Below, piece by piece: positions 7,216 through 15,630 of a stretch of 17,054 nt of DNA. The position numbers were made by a program, and so were the translations under genes. Source of the DNA: URNF01 sp045594105 (GTDB lineage: Bacteria; Bacillota; Clostridia; Oscillospirales; Acutalibacteraceae). Location: the NCBI GenBank assembly GCA_045594105.1, contig JAZNXY010000052.1:1-17054 (forward strand). The letters are read 5' to 3'. Positions within the stretch are counted from its first letter, which is position 1; every line of letters begins with the position of its first letter. Under the pieces are notes generated by a model. The model did no database searches and was not told where the DNA came from. It worked only from the letters and a program-made list of their open reading frames with translations.

Positions 7216-8208
7216 ATGGCCATTCGTTGGAATGCAGAACTTTTACGGGATATCTGTATCCTGCCGACTGCGGTTGCGGACAAAGAATTACGCTTTGCCT
7301 CCGCCCCGCAACTAAAGGTTCTGTTATGGATAGCGGCACACGAGAAGGAAAATGTAGATTGTGAAATGTGTGCCAAAGCTTTGCATGTGCCGCTTGAAAC
7401 AGTAACGGCAGCCGTGGAATACTGGGGCAGCCGTGGTGTGTTTGTTTCAGACGGTATTGCACCGCAACCAACAGCTGTGACAACCGCGGCGGAGAACCCC
7501 CCTGTCGCAGAAAAGGTACCTTCCATACCTACACCACGTCCCAAGCCCGTAAAGCCGCAGATGAAAGACGTCATCCGTCGTCAGAAAGAGTGTGCGGAGT
7601 TTTCTTCTTTGCTGGAGGACGTATCCGCGCGGTTGGGCAAACCGCTGTCCCACGGAGATTGTGAGACCCTGTTATATTTGTACGATACCGCCGGCATCGA
7701 CGCCACCCTCATCATTATGGCGGTAGGATATGCGGTGTCCCGTGAAAAGTACGGCTTACGATACATAGAAAAAACCCTGCTGAATTGGCAGGACGAGGGC
7801 ATTACCACCATTGAAGCCGCAGATATGCATCTGTGCTATCTGGAGCAGCTGGATACGGCTGCCGAAAAGGTGCGTGCCATACTCGGCAGAGCCAAAGAGC
7901 TGACCGGCAAGGAAAAACAAATGGTACACACCTGGATATATGTGTGGGCATTTTCGGATGCTATGATAACGCTGGCGCTGGAAAAAGCAACAGCGAAGGT
8001 CAAGGCCAACACCGTCATCCCGTATGCACATAGAATCCTGGAGGGCTGGAACGCAGATGGTATCACCAGTGTTGCCGCCGCTGAAAAACAAGCCAAAGAC
8101 AACACGCCTGCCGCCAAACGTGGTCAGACTGAGCAAAGCTCATTGGATGTCAAAGGGTATGAATCAATGTTAGAGGATTACGTTCCCCCCATACCAAGAA
8201 AGGAGTGA
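7216..8208 (+). CDS. Tandem DnaD-domain replication protein
   Basis: This 330-residue protein appears to be a DnaD-type primosome factor. An N-terminal winged-helix-like part (about 1-80) is followed by a Pro/Ala linker (about 80-118) and two successive DnaD-like C-terminal domains. Each ends in the family's Y-x3-(I/T)-x3-W motif: YIEKTLLNW with QDEGI (near residues 193-206) and YAHRILEGW with NADGI (near 271-284). DnaD family members help load the replicative helicase and remodel DNA. The ATG at 7216 follows AAGGAGGG at 7201-7208; the in-frame ATG at 7165 lies on the promoter -10 and is rejected. The next gene encodes the helicase loader and starts 6 bases after this stop, with its ribosome site inside this gene's last codons. 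Phage relatives exist, but nothing else here looks like phage. Confidence 0.85.
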   Translation: MAIRWNAELLRDICILPTAVADKELRFASAPQLKVLLWIAAHEKENVDCEMCAKALHVPLETVTAAVEYWGSRGVFVSDGIAPQPTAVTTAAENPPVAEKVPSIPTPRPKPVKPQMKDVIRRQKECAEFSSLLEDVSARLGKPLSHGDCETLLYLYDTAGIDATLIIMAVGYAVSREKYGLRYIEKTLLNWQDEGITTIEAADMHLCYLEQLDTAAEKVRAILGRAKELTGKEKQMVHTWIYVWAFSDAMITLALEKATAKVKANTVIPYAHRILEGWNADGITSVAAAEKQAKDNTPAAKRGQTEQSSLDVKGYESMLEDYVPPIPRKE

Positions 8209-8213
8209 TTGCT

Positions 8214-9227
8214 GTGCGTTATGCAAAAGAAATATATGATTTGGCCATGAAAACGTTGGATGAACGCCGTGTGACTGCACAGCAGGAGGCAGCGGCATTA
8301 CGTGCCCGTGTTGCAATAAAATATCCACGCATCACCGAAATTGAAGCCGCCTTGGCGGAAACGGGTGCAAAGCTGTCCCGTGCCATTTTGGCGGGTGGTG
8401 ATATACAGGCCGCCGTTACCGCTATTAAAGATGAAAACCTTGCGTTGCAGGAAGAGCTGGCAGCCCTTTTACAGAAAGCAGGTGTCGCTGCCGCCAATCT
8501 CGAGCCGCAGTATACCTGCCCCGTTTGCAGCGACAACGGATATGCCAACGGCAAAATGTGCACTTGTCTTGCCCGCTTACTGCGAGAAAAAGCCGCCGCT
8601 TCCGTTTGCAAAGGGTTGGCAGATACACCTGCCCGTTTCGAAGATATGGACCTTTCGTTCTACGATGACACGACAGCGGAAGGACGTGCCTTATCGCCAC
8701 GCAAACGGATGGAACACGTGATTGCATACTGTAAACAGTATGCGGAGGACTTTTCCACCGCCGCCCCCTCCCTGCTGCTGCGGGGACCTACGGGCACCGG
8801 CAAAACACATTTATCGCTTGCTATGGCGTCCACCATTGCCGCAAACGGCTTTTCGGTGATATACCAGCCGGCAGGCAAGCTGTTCCGCACATTGGAACGT
8901 GAACATTTCGGAAAACAGGACGGAGATACCGAAACGCTGGCACTGACCTGCGATCTTCTGGTGATAGACGATCTTGGGACCGAGTTTGATACCAGCTTTA
9001 CAGCCGCAACGCTGTATAATATTCTGAATACACGTATGCTGGATGACCTGCCCACCATTATCAGCACCAATCTGACACAGGAAGGCATACAGCAACGGTA
9101 CGGTGACCAGATCACGTCACGTATCACAGGTGGGTTCGAGCCGCTTTTATGTGTCGGCAAGGACATTCGACAGCAAAAGCGTGAACGCACCATCCGCAAC
9201 ACACAAGGAGGAGAAAACCATGGATGA
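8214..9227 (+). CDS. DnaI/DnaC-like AAA+ helicase loader
   Basis: This is a 337-residue ATPase predicted to load the replicative DNA helicase. The N-terminal half (about 1-95) is helical and probably coiled coil. A cysteine cluster, C102-x2-C105 and C116-x-C118, resembles the zinc-binding region of DnaI-type loaders. The AAA+ domain has Walker A GPTGTGKT (191-198, Lys197), Walker B LLVIDDLG, sensor 1 STNL and an arginine-finger candidate in ITSRITGG. The start is GTG at 8214: AAGGAG lies about 8 bases upstream, whereas the in-frame GTG at 8205 is inside that site. The last 8 bases overlap the next gene, whose ribosome site lies in this gene's end, so the two are translationally coupled. Whether it is the housekeeping loader or a second copy cannot be told from the window. 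Confidence 0.88.
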   Translation: MRYAKEIYDLAMKTLDERRVTAQQEAAALRARVAIKYPRITEIEAALAETGAKLSRAILAGGDIQAAVTAIKDENLALQEELAALLQKAGVAAANLEPQYTCPVCSDNGYANGKMCTCLARLLREKAAASVCKGLADTPARFEDMDLSFYDDTTAEGRALSPRKRMEHVIAYCKQYAEDFSTAAPSLLLRGPTGTGKTHLSLAMASTIAANGFSVIYQPAGKLFRTLEREHFGKQDGDTETLALTCDLLVIDDLGTEFDTSFTAATLYNILNTRMLDDLPTIISTNLTQEGIQQRYGDQITSRITGGFEPLLCVGKDIRQQKRERTIRNTQGGENHG

Positions 9228-10893
9228 TCAGTTGTTATGTATGAGTTGTATGCGGCCGTTGTCCGAGACCGACACGGCGTGTCCGCATTGCAAATATAGT
9301 GTCAGCAGAAAAAACCCTGCAGGGTATCTTGCTGCAGGCACGATTTTGCAGGAGCATTATTTGGTCGGCAGGGCACTCGGCTCTTACGGCGATGCCTGCA
9401 TCTATATGGGTTATGACAAGCTGCTGAAAAGCACCGTATATATCCGTGAGTTCTTTCCTGCGGATTTTTGTGAACGCACCGCCACAGGCGACGTTGTTCC
9501 CATGCGTGGCAAAAAAGAGGTGTTTGCCACCTGCCGCGATGCGTTTTATGCCAACGTGCGGTCATTGGCAAAGCTTAAAGATCAGCCCGCACTGCTGCCC
9601 TTATACGATATTTTCACCGAAAACGAAACCACCTACGCCATCTATGATTTCTGCGAAGGTAAATCGCTTTCTTTGTATCTCAAAAACAATGGCGGTCGTC
9701 TCTCCTGGGTGGAGCTGCGTCCTCTGCTGACACAATTGTTCTCTACCCTTTCCGCCTTGCACAGTGTCGGCGTATATCATCTGGCTATCAGCCCTGACAC
9801 CGTGCTTATGGCAAAGGACGGCAAGCTGCGTCTGCGCAGCTTTGCTATCAACGAAGCACGCAAAAGCGGTACCGCTATCAAGCCGCGTCTGGCCGCCGGC
9901 TTTGCGGCACCCGAACAGTATGGCAATAACAAGGTATGTGATGCCGCATCCGACGTATACGGCCTTGCGGCAACCATCTTTACCTTGCTGACCGGCAATA
10001 CACCTCCCGAGGCACCTCGTCGGGTACACGGCTCGCAGGATTTGTTTATGCCTGCCGAGGTAGCGGATGAGCTCCCCGAAAGCGTCAGCATGGCGTTGTT
10101 TAATGCGTTGATTCCCGATAAAGACAAGCGTATTCAGACGGTGGAAGACCTGCGCAGAGAACTGACCGCCGAGCCCGCCGTCAATGCGCTGATTGATGAC
10201 GCCAAGGAGGAAGAGGAAAACGCACAACCGCCCGTGCAGAACAAGCCCAACCGTTATCCGCTGTATATCGGTATATCGGTGTTTGTTGTGATGGCGATTC
10301 TGGCGGCAATTTTACTGTGTATCCTGTTCCCCGGCAACACCGATACACCGTCCAGCGATATTACCTCGGTAACCACCACGTTACCACCCAAGGTGACCAC
10401 CTCACAGCAAAATAACGAAAGTGATTTTGCGGTTCCCGACCTGGTGAACAGCAACTACTTCACCGAAAAGAACGCCACTCGCACAGGTGATTTTGTTCTG
10501 GAAGTAGACTATATGAAGTTCGACAATAAGCATCCTAAAGGTACCATCCTTTCCCAGACACCTGCCGCAGGCACCAGTGCCGCAGAGGGTGCCGTCATCA
10601 AGGTGGTTATCAGCATGGGCTCCGAAAAGCAGTCCCTGCCCAACGTCAAGGGTTGGCCGCAGGCGTATGCCAAAGAGTATCTGGAAGCACTCGGTTTCCA
10701 CGTAGAAGTTCTGTTGCTGAACGTTTCGGAATATGATAAAGACACGGTGGAAGATACCGAACCCGCACCGTTCTCGACACTTGGTATAGGTGAAACCGTT
10801 ACCCTGCGTGTCAGCAACGTGGAAAAACAGGAACCGTCCGCCGACAACACCGACGGTGATGCCGCTGAAAACACCGAAACGGCAACCGAGTAA
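9220..10893 (+). CDS. Zinc-ribbon PASTA membrane pseudokinase
   Basis: This 557-residue protein has four parts: a zinc ribbon (C7-x2-C10, C21-x2-C24), a Ser/Thr-kinase fold (about 40-320), one membrane helix (348-370) and two extracellular PASTA domains (about 403-470 and 472-541). The fold is recognisable from ALHSVGVYHLAISPDTV, GFAAPEQYG and SDVYGLAATIFTLLTG. Every catalytic position is changed. The VAIK lysine is Arg76 (VYIR), the HRD aspartate is Ala189 (HLA), the Mg-binding asparagine is Thr194, the DFG aspartate is Ser207 (SFA), and the glycine loop is degraded. It should not transfer phosphate. PASTA domains bind peptidoglycan fragments in active PknB/PrkC kinases, so this may be a wall sensor or scaffold; that is inference. 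The ATG at 9220 follows AAGGAGG and overlaps the helicase-loader gene by 8 bases. No PrpC-type phosphatase gene is adjacent. Confidence 0.88.
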   Translation: MDDQLLCMSCMRPLSETDTACPHCKYSVSRKNPAGYLAAGTILQEHYLVGRALGSYGDACIYMGYDKLLKSTVYIREFFPADFCERTATGDVVPMRGKKEVFATCRDAFYANVRSLAKLKDQPALLPLYDIFTENETTYAIYDFCEGKSLSLYLKNNGGRLSWVELRPLLTQLFSTLSALHSVGVYHLAISPDTVLMAKDGKLRLRSFAINEARKSGTAIKPRLAAGFAAPEQYGNNKVCDAASDVYGLAATIFTLLTGNTPPEAPRRVHGSQDLFMPAEVADELPESVSMALFNALIPDKDKRIQTVEDLRRELTAEPAVNALIDDAKEEEENAQPPVQNKPNRYPLYIGISVFVVMAILAAILLCILFPGNTDTPSSDITSVTTTLPPKVTTSQQNNESDFAVPDLVNSNYFTEKNATRTGDFVLEVDYMKFDNKHPKGTILSQTPAAGTSAAEGAVIKVVISMGSEKQSLPNVKGWPQAYAKEYLEALGFHVEVLLLNVSEYDKDTVEDTEPAPFSTLGIGETVTLRVSNVEKQEPSADNTDGDAAENTETATE

Positions 10894-10907
10894 GAGAGGA
10901 ATATACC

Positions 10908-12179
10908 ATGGCACAAGTGATCCCCTTCCGTGCGGTACGATTTACCGAAAAAGCAGGCGATATGGCAGCGCTTACCTGTCCGCCGTATGACATTATTTCG
11001 GAAGAACAGCGTACCGCCTATCTTGCAACCAATCCCAACAACATCATCCGCCTGGAATTGCCTCGTGACGGCGAAAATCCCTATGCCGTCGCAGGCGACG
11101 TGCTGCACACGTGGCTTTCACAGGGTGTTTTGGAGATGGACCCCACCGCTGCATTTTATATTTACGACATCACCTTCTCTGTCGGAGAGGAAAAGCATAT
11201 CACAGGGCTTGTCGGCCGTGTGCACCTCGAGGAGTTTTCCAAGGGCATTGTCCTTCCCCACGAAGAGACTTTATCCAAAGCGAAAGCAGACCGCCTGCAG
11301 CTGATGCGGGCAACAGGGTGCAATTTCAGCGATATTTATTCGCTGTACCGTGCAGATGACCCCGCCTCCCCCATTCACGACGTGATGAAACTGACCGCAC
11401 ACGCCACGCTTTTACATGCATTTACCGATGAAAACGGACTCACCCATCGCTTATGGGGCTTGACCGATGAAAAGCTTTGTGCAGCGGTAACCGCAGCATT
11501 TGCGGATTTGAAGCTGTACATTGCAGACGGACATCATCGGTATGAAACCGCACTGAATTACCGCCGTGAGCTGCAGGAAAACGGCACGGCGACCGCAGAT
11601 GCCGATTACTGCATGATGATGCTGGTGGAAATGAGTCATCCCGGACTGGTGGTATTTCCCACACACCGCATACTGCATCATCTGGAAAACTTCTCCGCCG
11701 ACAAATTGCTTGCGGCGTGTGAGCAGTATTTCACGGTGCAAAACGTATCTCTTGACAGTGTATACACCGCCTTGGATGCTGCTTATGCACAAGAGAAGAA
11801 AGCATTCGGCTTTTACAACGGCGAAAAAGCTGTGGTGCTGACCCTTAAGGACACCGCAGTCATGCGTGAATTATTGCCGCAGCTGTCTCCTGTGTCTCAG
11901 CAGTTAGACGTTACCGTTCTGCACACCCTCATTCTGGAACGTCTGCTTGGTATCGACAAGGAAAACATGGCAAACCAGAAAAATCTTACCTACACACGGG
12001 ATGCGGCAGAAGCGATTGCCGCAGTGGAACACGGCGATGCCGATTGCTGCTTCCTACTTAACCCCACCCGTGTATCCGAAATTCGTGATGTGGCGGCCGC
12101 AGGAGAAAAAATGCCGCAAAAATCCACCTATTTCTACCCCAAACTGATTACGGGTCTTACAGTAAATAAGATTTTGTAA
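10908..12179 (+). CDS. DUF1015 family protein of unknown function
   Basis: This 423-residue protein is soluble, with no signal peptide or membrane helix. It matches the DUF1015 (COG4198) family by its N-terminal PFRAVRF and CPPYDIISEEQR, the LPHEETLSKAKADRL segment, and the highly conserved ADGHHRYETALNYR (around His209-His210-Arg211). The conserved His, Asp and Arg cluster suggests an enzyme or ligand-binding site, but no reaction is established that I can name. In other Clostridia I recall the family near serine biosynthesis genes; no such gene is in this window. It starts 14 bases after the pseudokinase stop with GAGAGGA as ribosome site, so it is probably the last gene of the dnaD-like operon. 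A separate promoter for the next operon lies downstream. Confidence 0.85.
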   Translation: MAQVIPFRAVRFTEKAGDMAALTCPPYDIISEEQRTAYLATNPNNIIRLELPRDGENPYAVAGDVLHTWLSQGVLEMDPTAAFYIYDITFSVGEEKHITGLVGRVHLEEFSKGIVLPHEETLSKAKADRLQLMRATGCNFSDIYSLYRADDPASPIHDVMKLTAHATLLHAFTDENGLTHRLWGLTDEKLCAAVTAAFADLKLYIADGHHRYETALNYRRELQENGTATADADYCMMMLVEMSHPGLVVFPTHRILHHLENFSADKLLAACEQYFTVQNVSLDSVYTALDAAYAQEKKAFGFYNGEKAVVLTLKDTAVMRELLPQLSPVSQQLDVTVLHTLILERLLGIDKENMANQKNLTYTRDAAEAIAAVEHGDADCCFLLNPTRVSEIRDVAAAGEKMPQKSTYFYPKLITGLTVNKIL

Positions 12180-12220
12180 GGAAATCTTTATATACTGTTT
12201 ACATTTCAATGTATGTCTTT

Positions 12221-12229
12221 TGTTATAAT
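12221..12229 (+). promoter_or_regulatory. Extended -10 promoter for the ABC transporter operon
   Basis: TGTTATAAT is a perfect TATAAT with the TGn extension. The only -35 candidate, TTTACA (12198-12203), is 20 bases away, longer than usual, so the extended -10 probably carries the promoter. A start near 12236 gives a leader of about 32 bases with AGGAGG at 12251-12256 before the ATG at 12268. Confidence 0.6.
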
Positions 12230-12267
12230 GACAAACAAGTTCTAATCGACAGGAGGAAACACAACAT

Positions 12268-13227
12268 ATGATAGAGGTGAAAAACCTGACGAAGTGCTAC
12301 GGCTCTCACCGTGCGGTAGACTGTATCAGCTTCCACGTTAACGAGGGTGAAATCCTCGGATTCTTAGGCCCTAACGGTGCCGGCAAATCCACCACCATGA
12401 ACATACTGACAGGATATCTTTCTTCCACCGACGGCTCGGTAACCATCGGTGGCTACGATATTCTGGAGGATGCCAATGCGGCAAAGGCCAATATCGGCTA
12501 TCTGCCCGAGCATCCGCCGCTGTATCTGGATATGACCGTCAAGGAATATCTGAACTTTATGTATGATCTCAAAAAATGCACCCTGCCCCGTGCAGAGCAT
12601 TTGGCGGAAATCTGCAAAATCATGAAAATTGACCACGTATACGGTCGTCTTATCAAAAACCTTTCCAAAGGTTACCGTCAGCGTGTCGGCATGGCGCAGG
12701 CACTTATCGGTAATCCGCCTGTTTTGGTACTGGACGAGCCCACCGTCGGTCTCGACCCGTCGCAGATTATTGAAATCCGTTCGCTGATCAAAGCACTCGG
12801 CAAACGTCACACCATTATTCTCTCCTCCCACATTCTGCCGGAGGTGGAAGCCATTTGTGACCGCCTTGTTATCATCAGCGGCGGTAAAATCGTGGCCGAC
12901 GACACACCTGACGCATTGGCACGCCAGTATTCCTCCGACCGTCGTATGATGGTGCGTGTAGAAGGCCCCACCTTCGAGGTGGAAAAACTCATCCACGGTA
13001 TTGAGGGTGTGAAACGGGTAAATGCCCTGACCTCCCGTGAGGTCGGCACCACCGATTTTGCCATTGAACTGACGGAAGGTGCGGACATCCGCCGCATCCT
13101 GTTTACGAAGCTGGCTGAAAAGGGATATGCACTGCTTGCTTCTCGTTCTATGGAAAAATCCCTTGAGGATATCTTTATGTCCCTCACCACCGAAAACTTC
13201 TCCAATAAGAAAGGGGGCAACAACTGA
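12268..13227 (+). CDS. ABC transporter ATP-binding protein (GldA-like)
   Basis: This 319-residue ATPase subunit belongs to an ABC-2 type exporter. Walker A is GPNGAGKST (34-42, Lys40). The Q-loop position reads GYLPEHPPLY, with Glu81 as in many GldA-type ATPases. The signature is LSKGYRQRV (132-140), Walker B is VLVLDEP (catalytic Glu157), and the switch His is His188 (SSHIL). The region after about 225 is the short C-terminal regulatory domain common in this subfamily. The stop overlaps the start of the permease gene by one base (TGATG), so the two subunits are made together. Together with the GldF- and GldG-like genes it forms a four-gene operon whose substrate is unknown. Confidence 0.93.
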   Translation: MIEVKNLTKCYGSHRAVDCISFHVNEGEILGFLGPNGAGKSTTMNILTGYLSSTDGSVTIGGYDILEDANAAKANIGYLPEHPPLYLDMTVKEYLNFMYDLKKCTLPRAEHLAEICKIMKIDHVYGRLIKNLSKGYRQRVGMAQALIGNPPVLVLDEPTVGLDPSQIIEIRSLIKALGKRHTIILSSHILPEVEAICDRLVIISGGKIVADDTPDALARQYSSDRRMMVRVEGPTFEVEKLIHGIEGVKRVNALTSREVGTTDFAIELTEGADIRRILFTKLAEKGYALLASRSMEKSLEDIFMSLTTENFSNKKGGNN

Positions 13228-13940
13228 TGCGTGCTATTTTTAAGAAAGAACTGCGTTCCTACTTCACCTCCCCTGTCGGTTGGTTTGTATTGGCGGTTAT
13301 TTTCCTGTTTTCCGGTTTTGCTTTCTTTATGTACAACATGTCATACGGTTTGACCTCCCTGACTTACGTATATCAGAGCTTATACACCATCGTTTTGCTG
13401 CTGGTGCTGCCGATTATGACCATGCGTCTGTTCAGTGAAGAAAAACGTCAGAAAACCGATCAGGCCTTGCTGACCGCACCCGCTTCTCTGACCGGTATTG
13501 TCTTGGGCAAGTTCCTTGCCGCTATGCTGATGTTCGTGTTGGGTCTGTCCGTCACCTTGGTATATGCCATTATCATTGCCTCCAAAGCCAATAATTTTGA
13601 TTGGGTTATGTTTATCGGCAATTTCCTCGGTCTGACCTTATTAAGCGGTATGGTGGTGGCTGTCGGTATGTTGGTTTCCGCCTGCACCGAAAGCCAGTTC
13701 ATCTCCGCTCTTTGTACCTTCGGCATCTCATTCCTCCTGTTACTTTTGGACAATCTCTCCTCTATTTTTGCAGGTGTTTCCTGGATGGAACCGATCGTTT
13801 CGTTTATATCGGTCAATTCCCGCTACTATACCTTTACATCCGGTCTGATTCACGTAGACAACATTATTTTCTTCTTAAGCTTACAGGCACTGTTTATTTT
13901 CCTGACGGTGCGTGTATTGGATAAGAAAAGATGGAACTGA
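13227..13940 (+). CDS. ABC-2 type permease (GldF-like)
   Basis: This 237-residue integral membrane protein has about six hydrophobic helices. The N-terminal KKELRSYFTSPVGW and the cytoplasmic motif MRLFSEEKRQKTDQALLTAPAS after helix 2 are typical of GldF/NosY-type permeases. It is the membrane partner of the upstream ATPase; with one small permease gene, the working unit is probably a homodimer or a complex with the GldG-like protein. The ATG at 13227 overlaps the previous stop by one base. The next gene starts 16 bases after this stop with a strong AAAGGAGG site. Confidence 0.92.
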   Translation: MRAIFKKELRSYFTSPVGWFVLAVIFLFSGFAFFMYNMSYGLTSLTYVYQSLYTIVLLLVLPIMTMRLFSEEKRQKTDQALLTAPASLTGIVLGKFLAAMLMFVLGLSVTLVYAIIIASKANNFDWVMFIGNFLGLTLLSGMVVAVGMLVSACTESQFISALCTFGISFLLLLLDNLSSIFAGVSWMEPIVSFISVNSRYYTFTSGLIHVDNIIFFLSLQALFIFLTVRVLDKKRWN

Positions 13941-13956
13941 AAGGAGGCGTAACGCT

Positions 13957-15630
13957 ATGAATGAAGAAAATAAAACCCCTATGGAAGAAACGGTAGAAAC
14001 ACAAACCGTTGCACAAGAAACCGTTTCCTCTCCCGAAACGAAAGAAAAGAAGCAAAAACCCGTGCGTTCCGCCGAAGTTCAGCGCAGATTGCGTTACGGC
14101 AGAATGGCAACCCTGTTGACGGTAGCTGTTGTGGTGCTCACCATTCTTCTCAACGTCGTTTTATCGGTTGTTGCCGACCGTGTACCGCTGGCTATTGATT
14201 TTTCCACAGACAAGACCTATTCGCTAAGCGAGGAAAGCATCACGCTGGCTCAAAGCATTACAAAGCCGGTGGAAATCGTCGTGTTTGCGTCGGAAGAGAC
14301 CTTCTCCAACTCGCAATCCGAGGATGCTATGGTCTTCTCCGGCGGTCATACGCAGGTTGCCGCTATACTCACAGAGTTTTACAATGCCGCCAAGCAGTAT
14401 ACCCAGTATTCTGACGGCAAGGTAACCTTTACCTATGTGGATATGAACAAAAACCCCAACGCAGTCAATGCATACGCCAGTCAGTATAAGTTGGATGCGG
14501 CTCTGGCAGCCAATGACATTCTGTTTGCCTGTGAGGGTCGTGCCAAGGTTGCCAATATGAGCACCGATCTGTTCACCATAGACTATTCCACCTACTATTC
14601 CAGCGGTTCTCTCGTTTTGGAATCTTCTAACGTAGAGCAGGCACTCGCCGCAAAAATCAAATCGGTACAGAGTGAAAAAACGCAGGTGCTCACCCTGTTC
14701 ACAGGACATCAGGAAGACAACGTGACGCAGGAGGGCTTGCGTAAAATCTTTGAGCTCAACGGTTACGACGTAGAAGAGGTAGACCTTACCCGCTCCACCG
14801 ACATTAATGTCAACACCGTTTGCGGTATCATCGCCGCACCCACCGTTGACTACGCAGAAAAGACGGTAGACCGCCTGCGTGCATGGTTGGATAACGAAGG
14901 CAAGGAAGGCCGCAATCTGCTGGTATTCACCGATGCGACCGCAAATTGTCCCAATCTGTACGAATTCCTTAAAGTAGAATACGGCATTGAGGTTACCGAC
15001 AACGTCATCGTAGAAACCGATCCCAACCGCATGTATGCCTACTATCAGGATAACGTGTACGGCACCATTGCCGAAACTGACTTCACCAAGAGCTGCAACG
15101 GCAAGGACGTACTGACACAGACCATCCGTCAGATTGTGCCCGGCTGGGAAGCCAAAAACGATACCAATACCCAATACAGTGTAAATCTTATCACTTTCAA
15201 CGACACCGCTCGTCTGGTGCCGTTCAGTGAGTTCGATAAAATGAACGATGACAAAACCTATAAGCCCGCTGAGCAGGTATACGACGGTACCATTGTCGGT
15301 ATGACCGTTGCCGTGAAAGAAGGATACCAGAACGCTCTGCAGCAGGCCACCTTAACGCAGGTGGCGGTTTGCGGCAGCGAAACCTTACCGTATGCTTCTC
15401 TCTCCGGTATGAATACCGTATACAACGAGGACCTTCTTCTGGATTCTATGACTGCACTCACCGGCGTGGAAAACTCTGTCAATATTTCCGCTAAACCGAT
15501 GACCAATGAAACCGTGTCCTTCTCCACTACCTCCCAGATTTTCCTGGGACTCGGCCTGTTCACGGTGGTATTGCCGCTCGGTCTTATGATTGCCGGCCTG
15601 GTCATCTTCCTGAAGAGGAGGCACTTATGA
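13957..15630 (+). CDS. GldG-like ABC transporter auxiliary protein
   Basis: This 557-residue protein resembles the GldG/ABC_transp_aux family. A charged cytoplasmic tail (1-45) leads to membrane helix 1 (about 50-72). The large extracytoplasmic domain begins with DFSTDKTYSLSEESITLAQSITKPVEIVVF, the usual GldG opening, and includes a Rossmann-like part (CGIIAAPTVDYAEKTVDRLRAWLDNEGKEG broken over about residues 290-320). A C-terminal helix (about 528-552) ends in KRRHL. GldG proteins work with GldA/GldF ATPase-permease pairs, in Bacteroidetes in gliding motility, but in Firmicutes their role is not established. The ATG at 13957 has AAAGGAGG 8 bases upstream; the in-frame ATG at 13912 lies inside the permease gene and is rejected. 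The stop overlaps the next start (ATGA), implying coupled translation. Confidence 0.87.
   Translation: MNEENKTPMEETVETQTVAQETVSSPETKEKKQKPVRSAEVQRRLRYGRMATLLTVAVVVLTILLNVVLSVVADRVPLAIDFSTDKTYSLSEESITLAQSITKPVEIVVFASEETFSNSQSEDAMVFSGGHTQVAAILTEFYNAAKQYTQYSDGKVTFTYVDMNKNPNAVNAYASQYKLDAALAANDILFACEGRAKVANMSTDLFTIDYSTYYSSGSLVLESSNVEQALAAKIKSVQSEKTQVLTLFTGHQEDNVTQEGLRKIFELNGYDVEEVDLTRSTDINVNTVCGIIAAPTVDYAEKTVDRLRAWLDNEGKEGRNLLVFTDATANCPNLYEFLKVEYGIEVTDNVIVETDPNRMYAYYQDNVYGTIAETDFTKSCNGKDVLTQTIRQIVPGWEAKNDTNTQYSVNLITFNDTARLVPFSEFDKMNDDKTYKPAEQVYDGTIVGMTVAVKEGYQNALQQATLTQVAVCGSETLPYASLSGMNTVYNEDLLLDSMTALTGVENSVNISAKPMTNETVSFSTTSQIFLGLGLFTVVLPLGLMIAGLVIFLKRRHL

Noticed and set aside
9103..9219. Pseudokinase starting at the in-frame ATG at 9103
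   Set aside because: This would overlap the helicase-loader gene by 125 bases with no ribosome site; the ATG at 9220 has AAGGAGG and leads straight into the zinc ribbon.
7216..9227. Prophage replication module
   Set aside because: DnaD plus DnaC pairs are common in phages, but no integrase, repressor, structural gene or attachment repeat is nearby, and base composition and ribosome sites match the flanking genes.
9220..10893. Active Ser/Thr kinase (PrkC/PknB)
   Set aside because: The domain order matches, but the lysine and both catalytic aspartates are absent, so it is listed as a pseudokinase.
12168..12188. Hairpin at the end of the DUF1015 gene as a terminator
   Set aside because: The stem is only 7 AT-rich base pairs (AAGATTT/AAATCTT) with a 7-base loop and no T run worth the name, so it is too weak to call.
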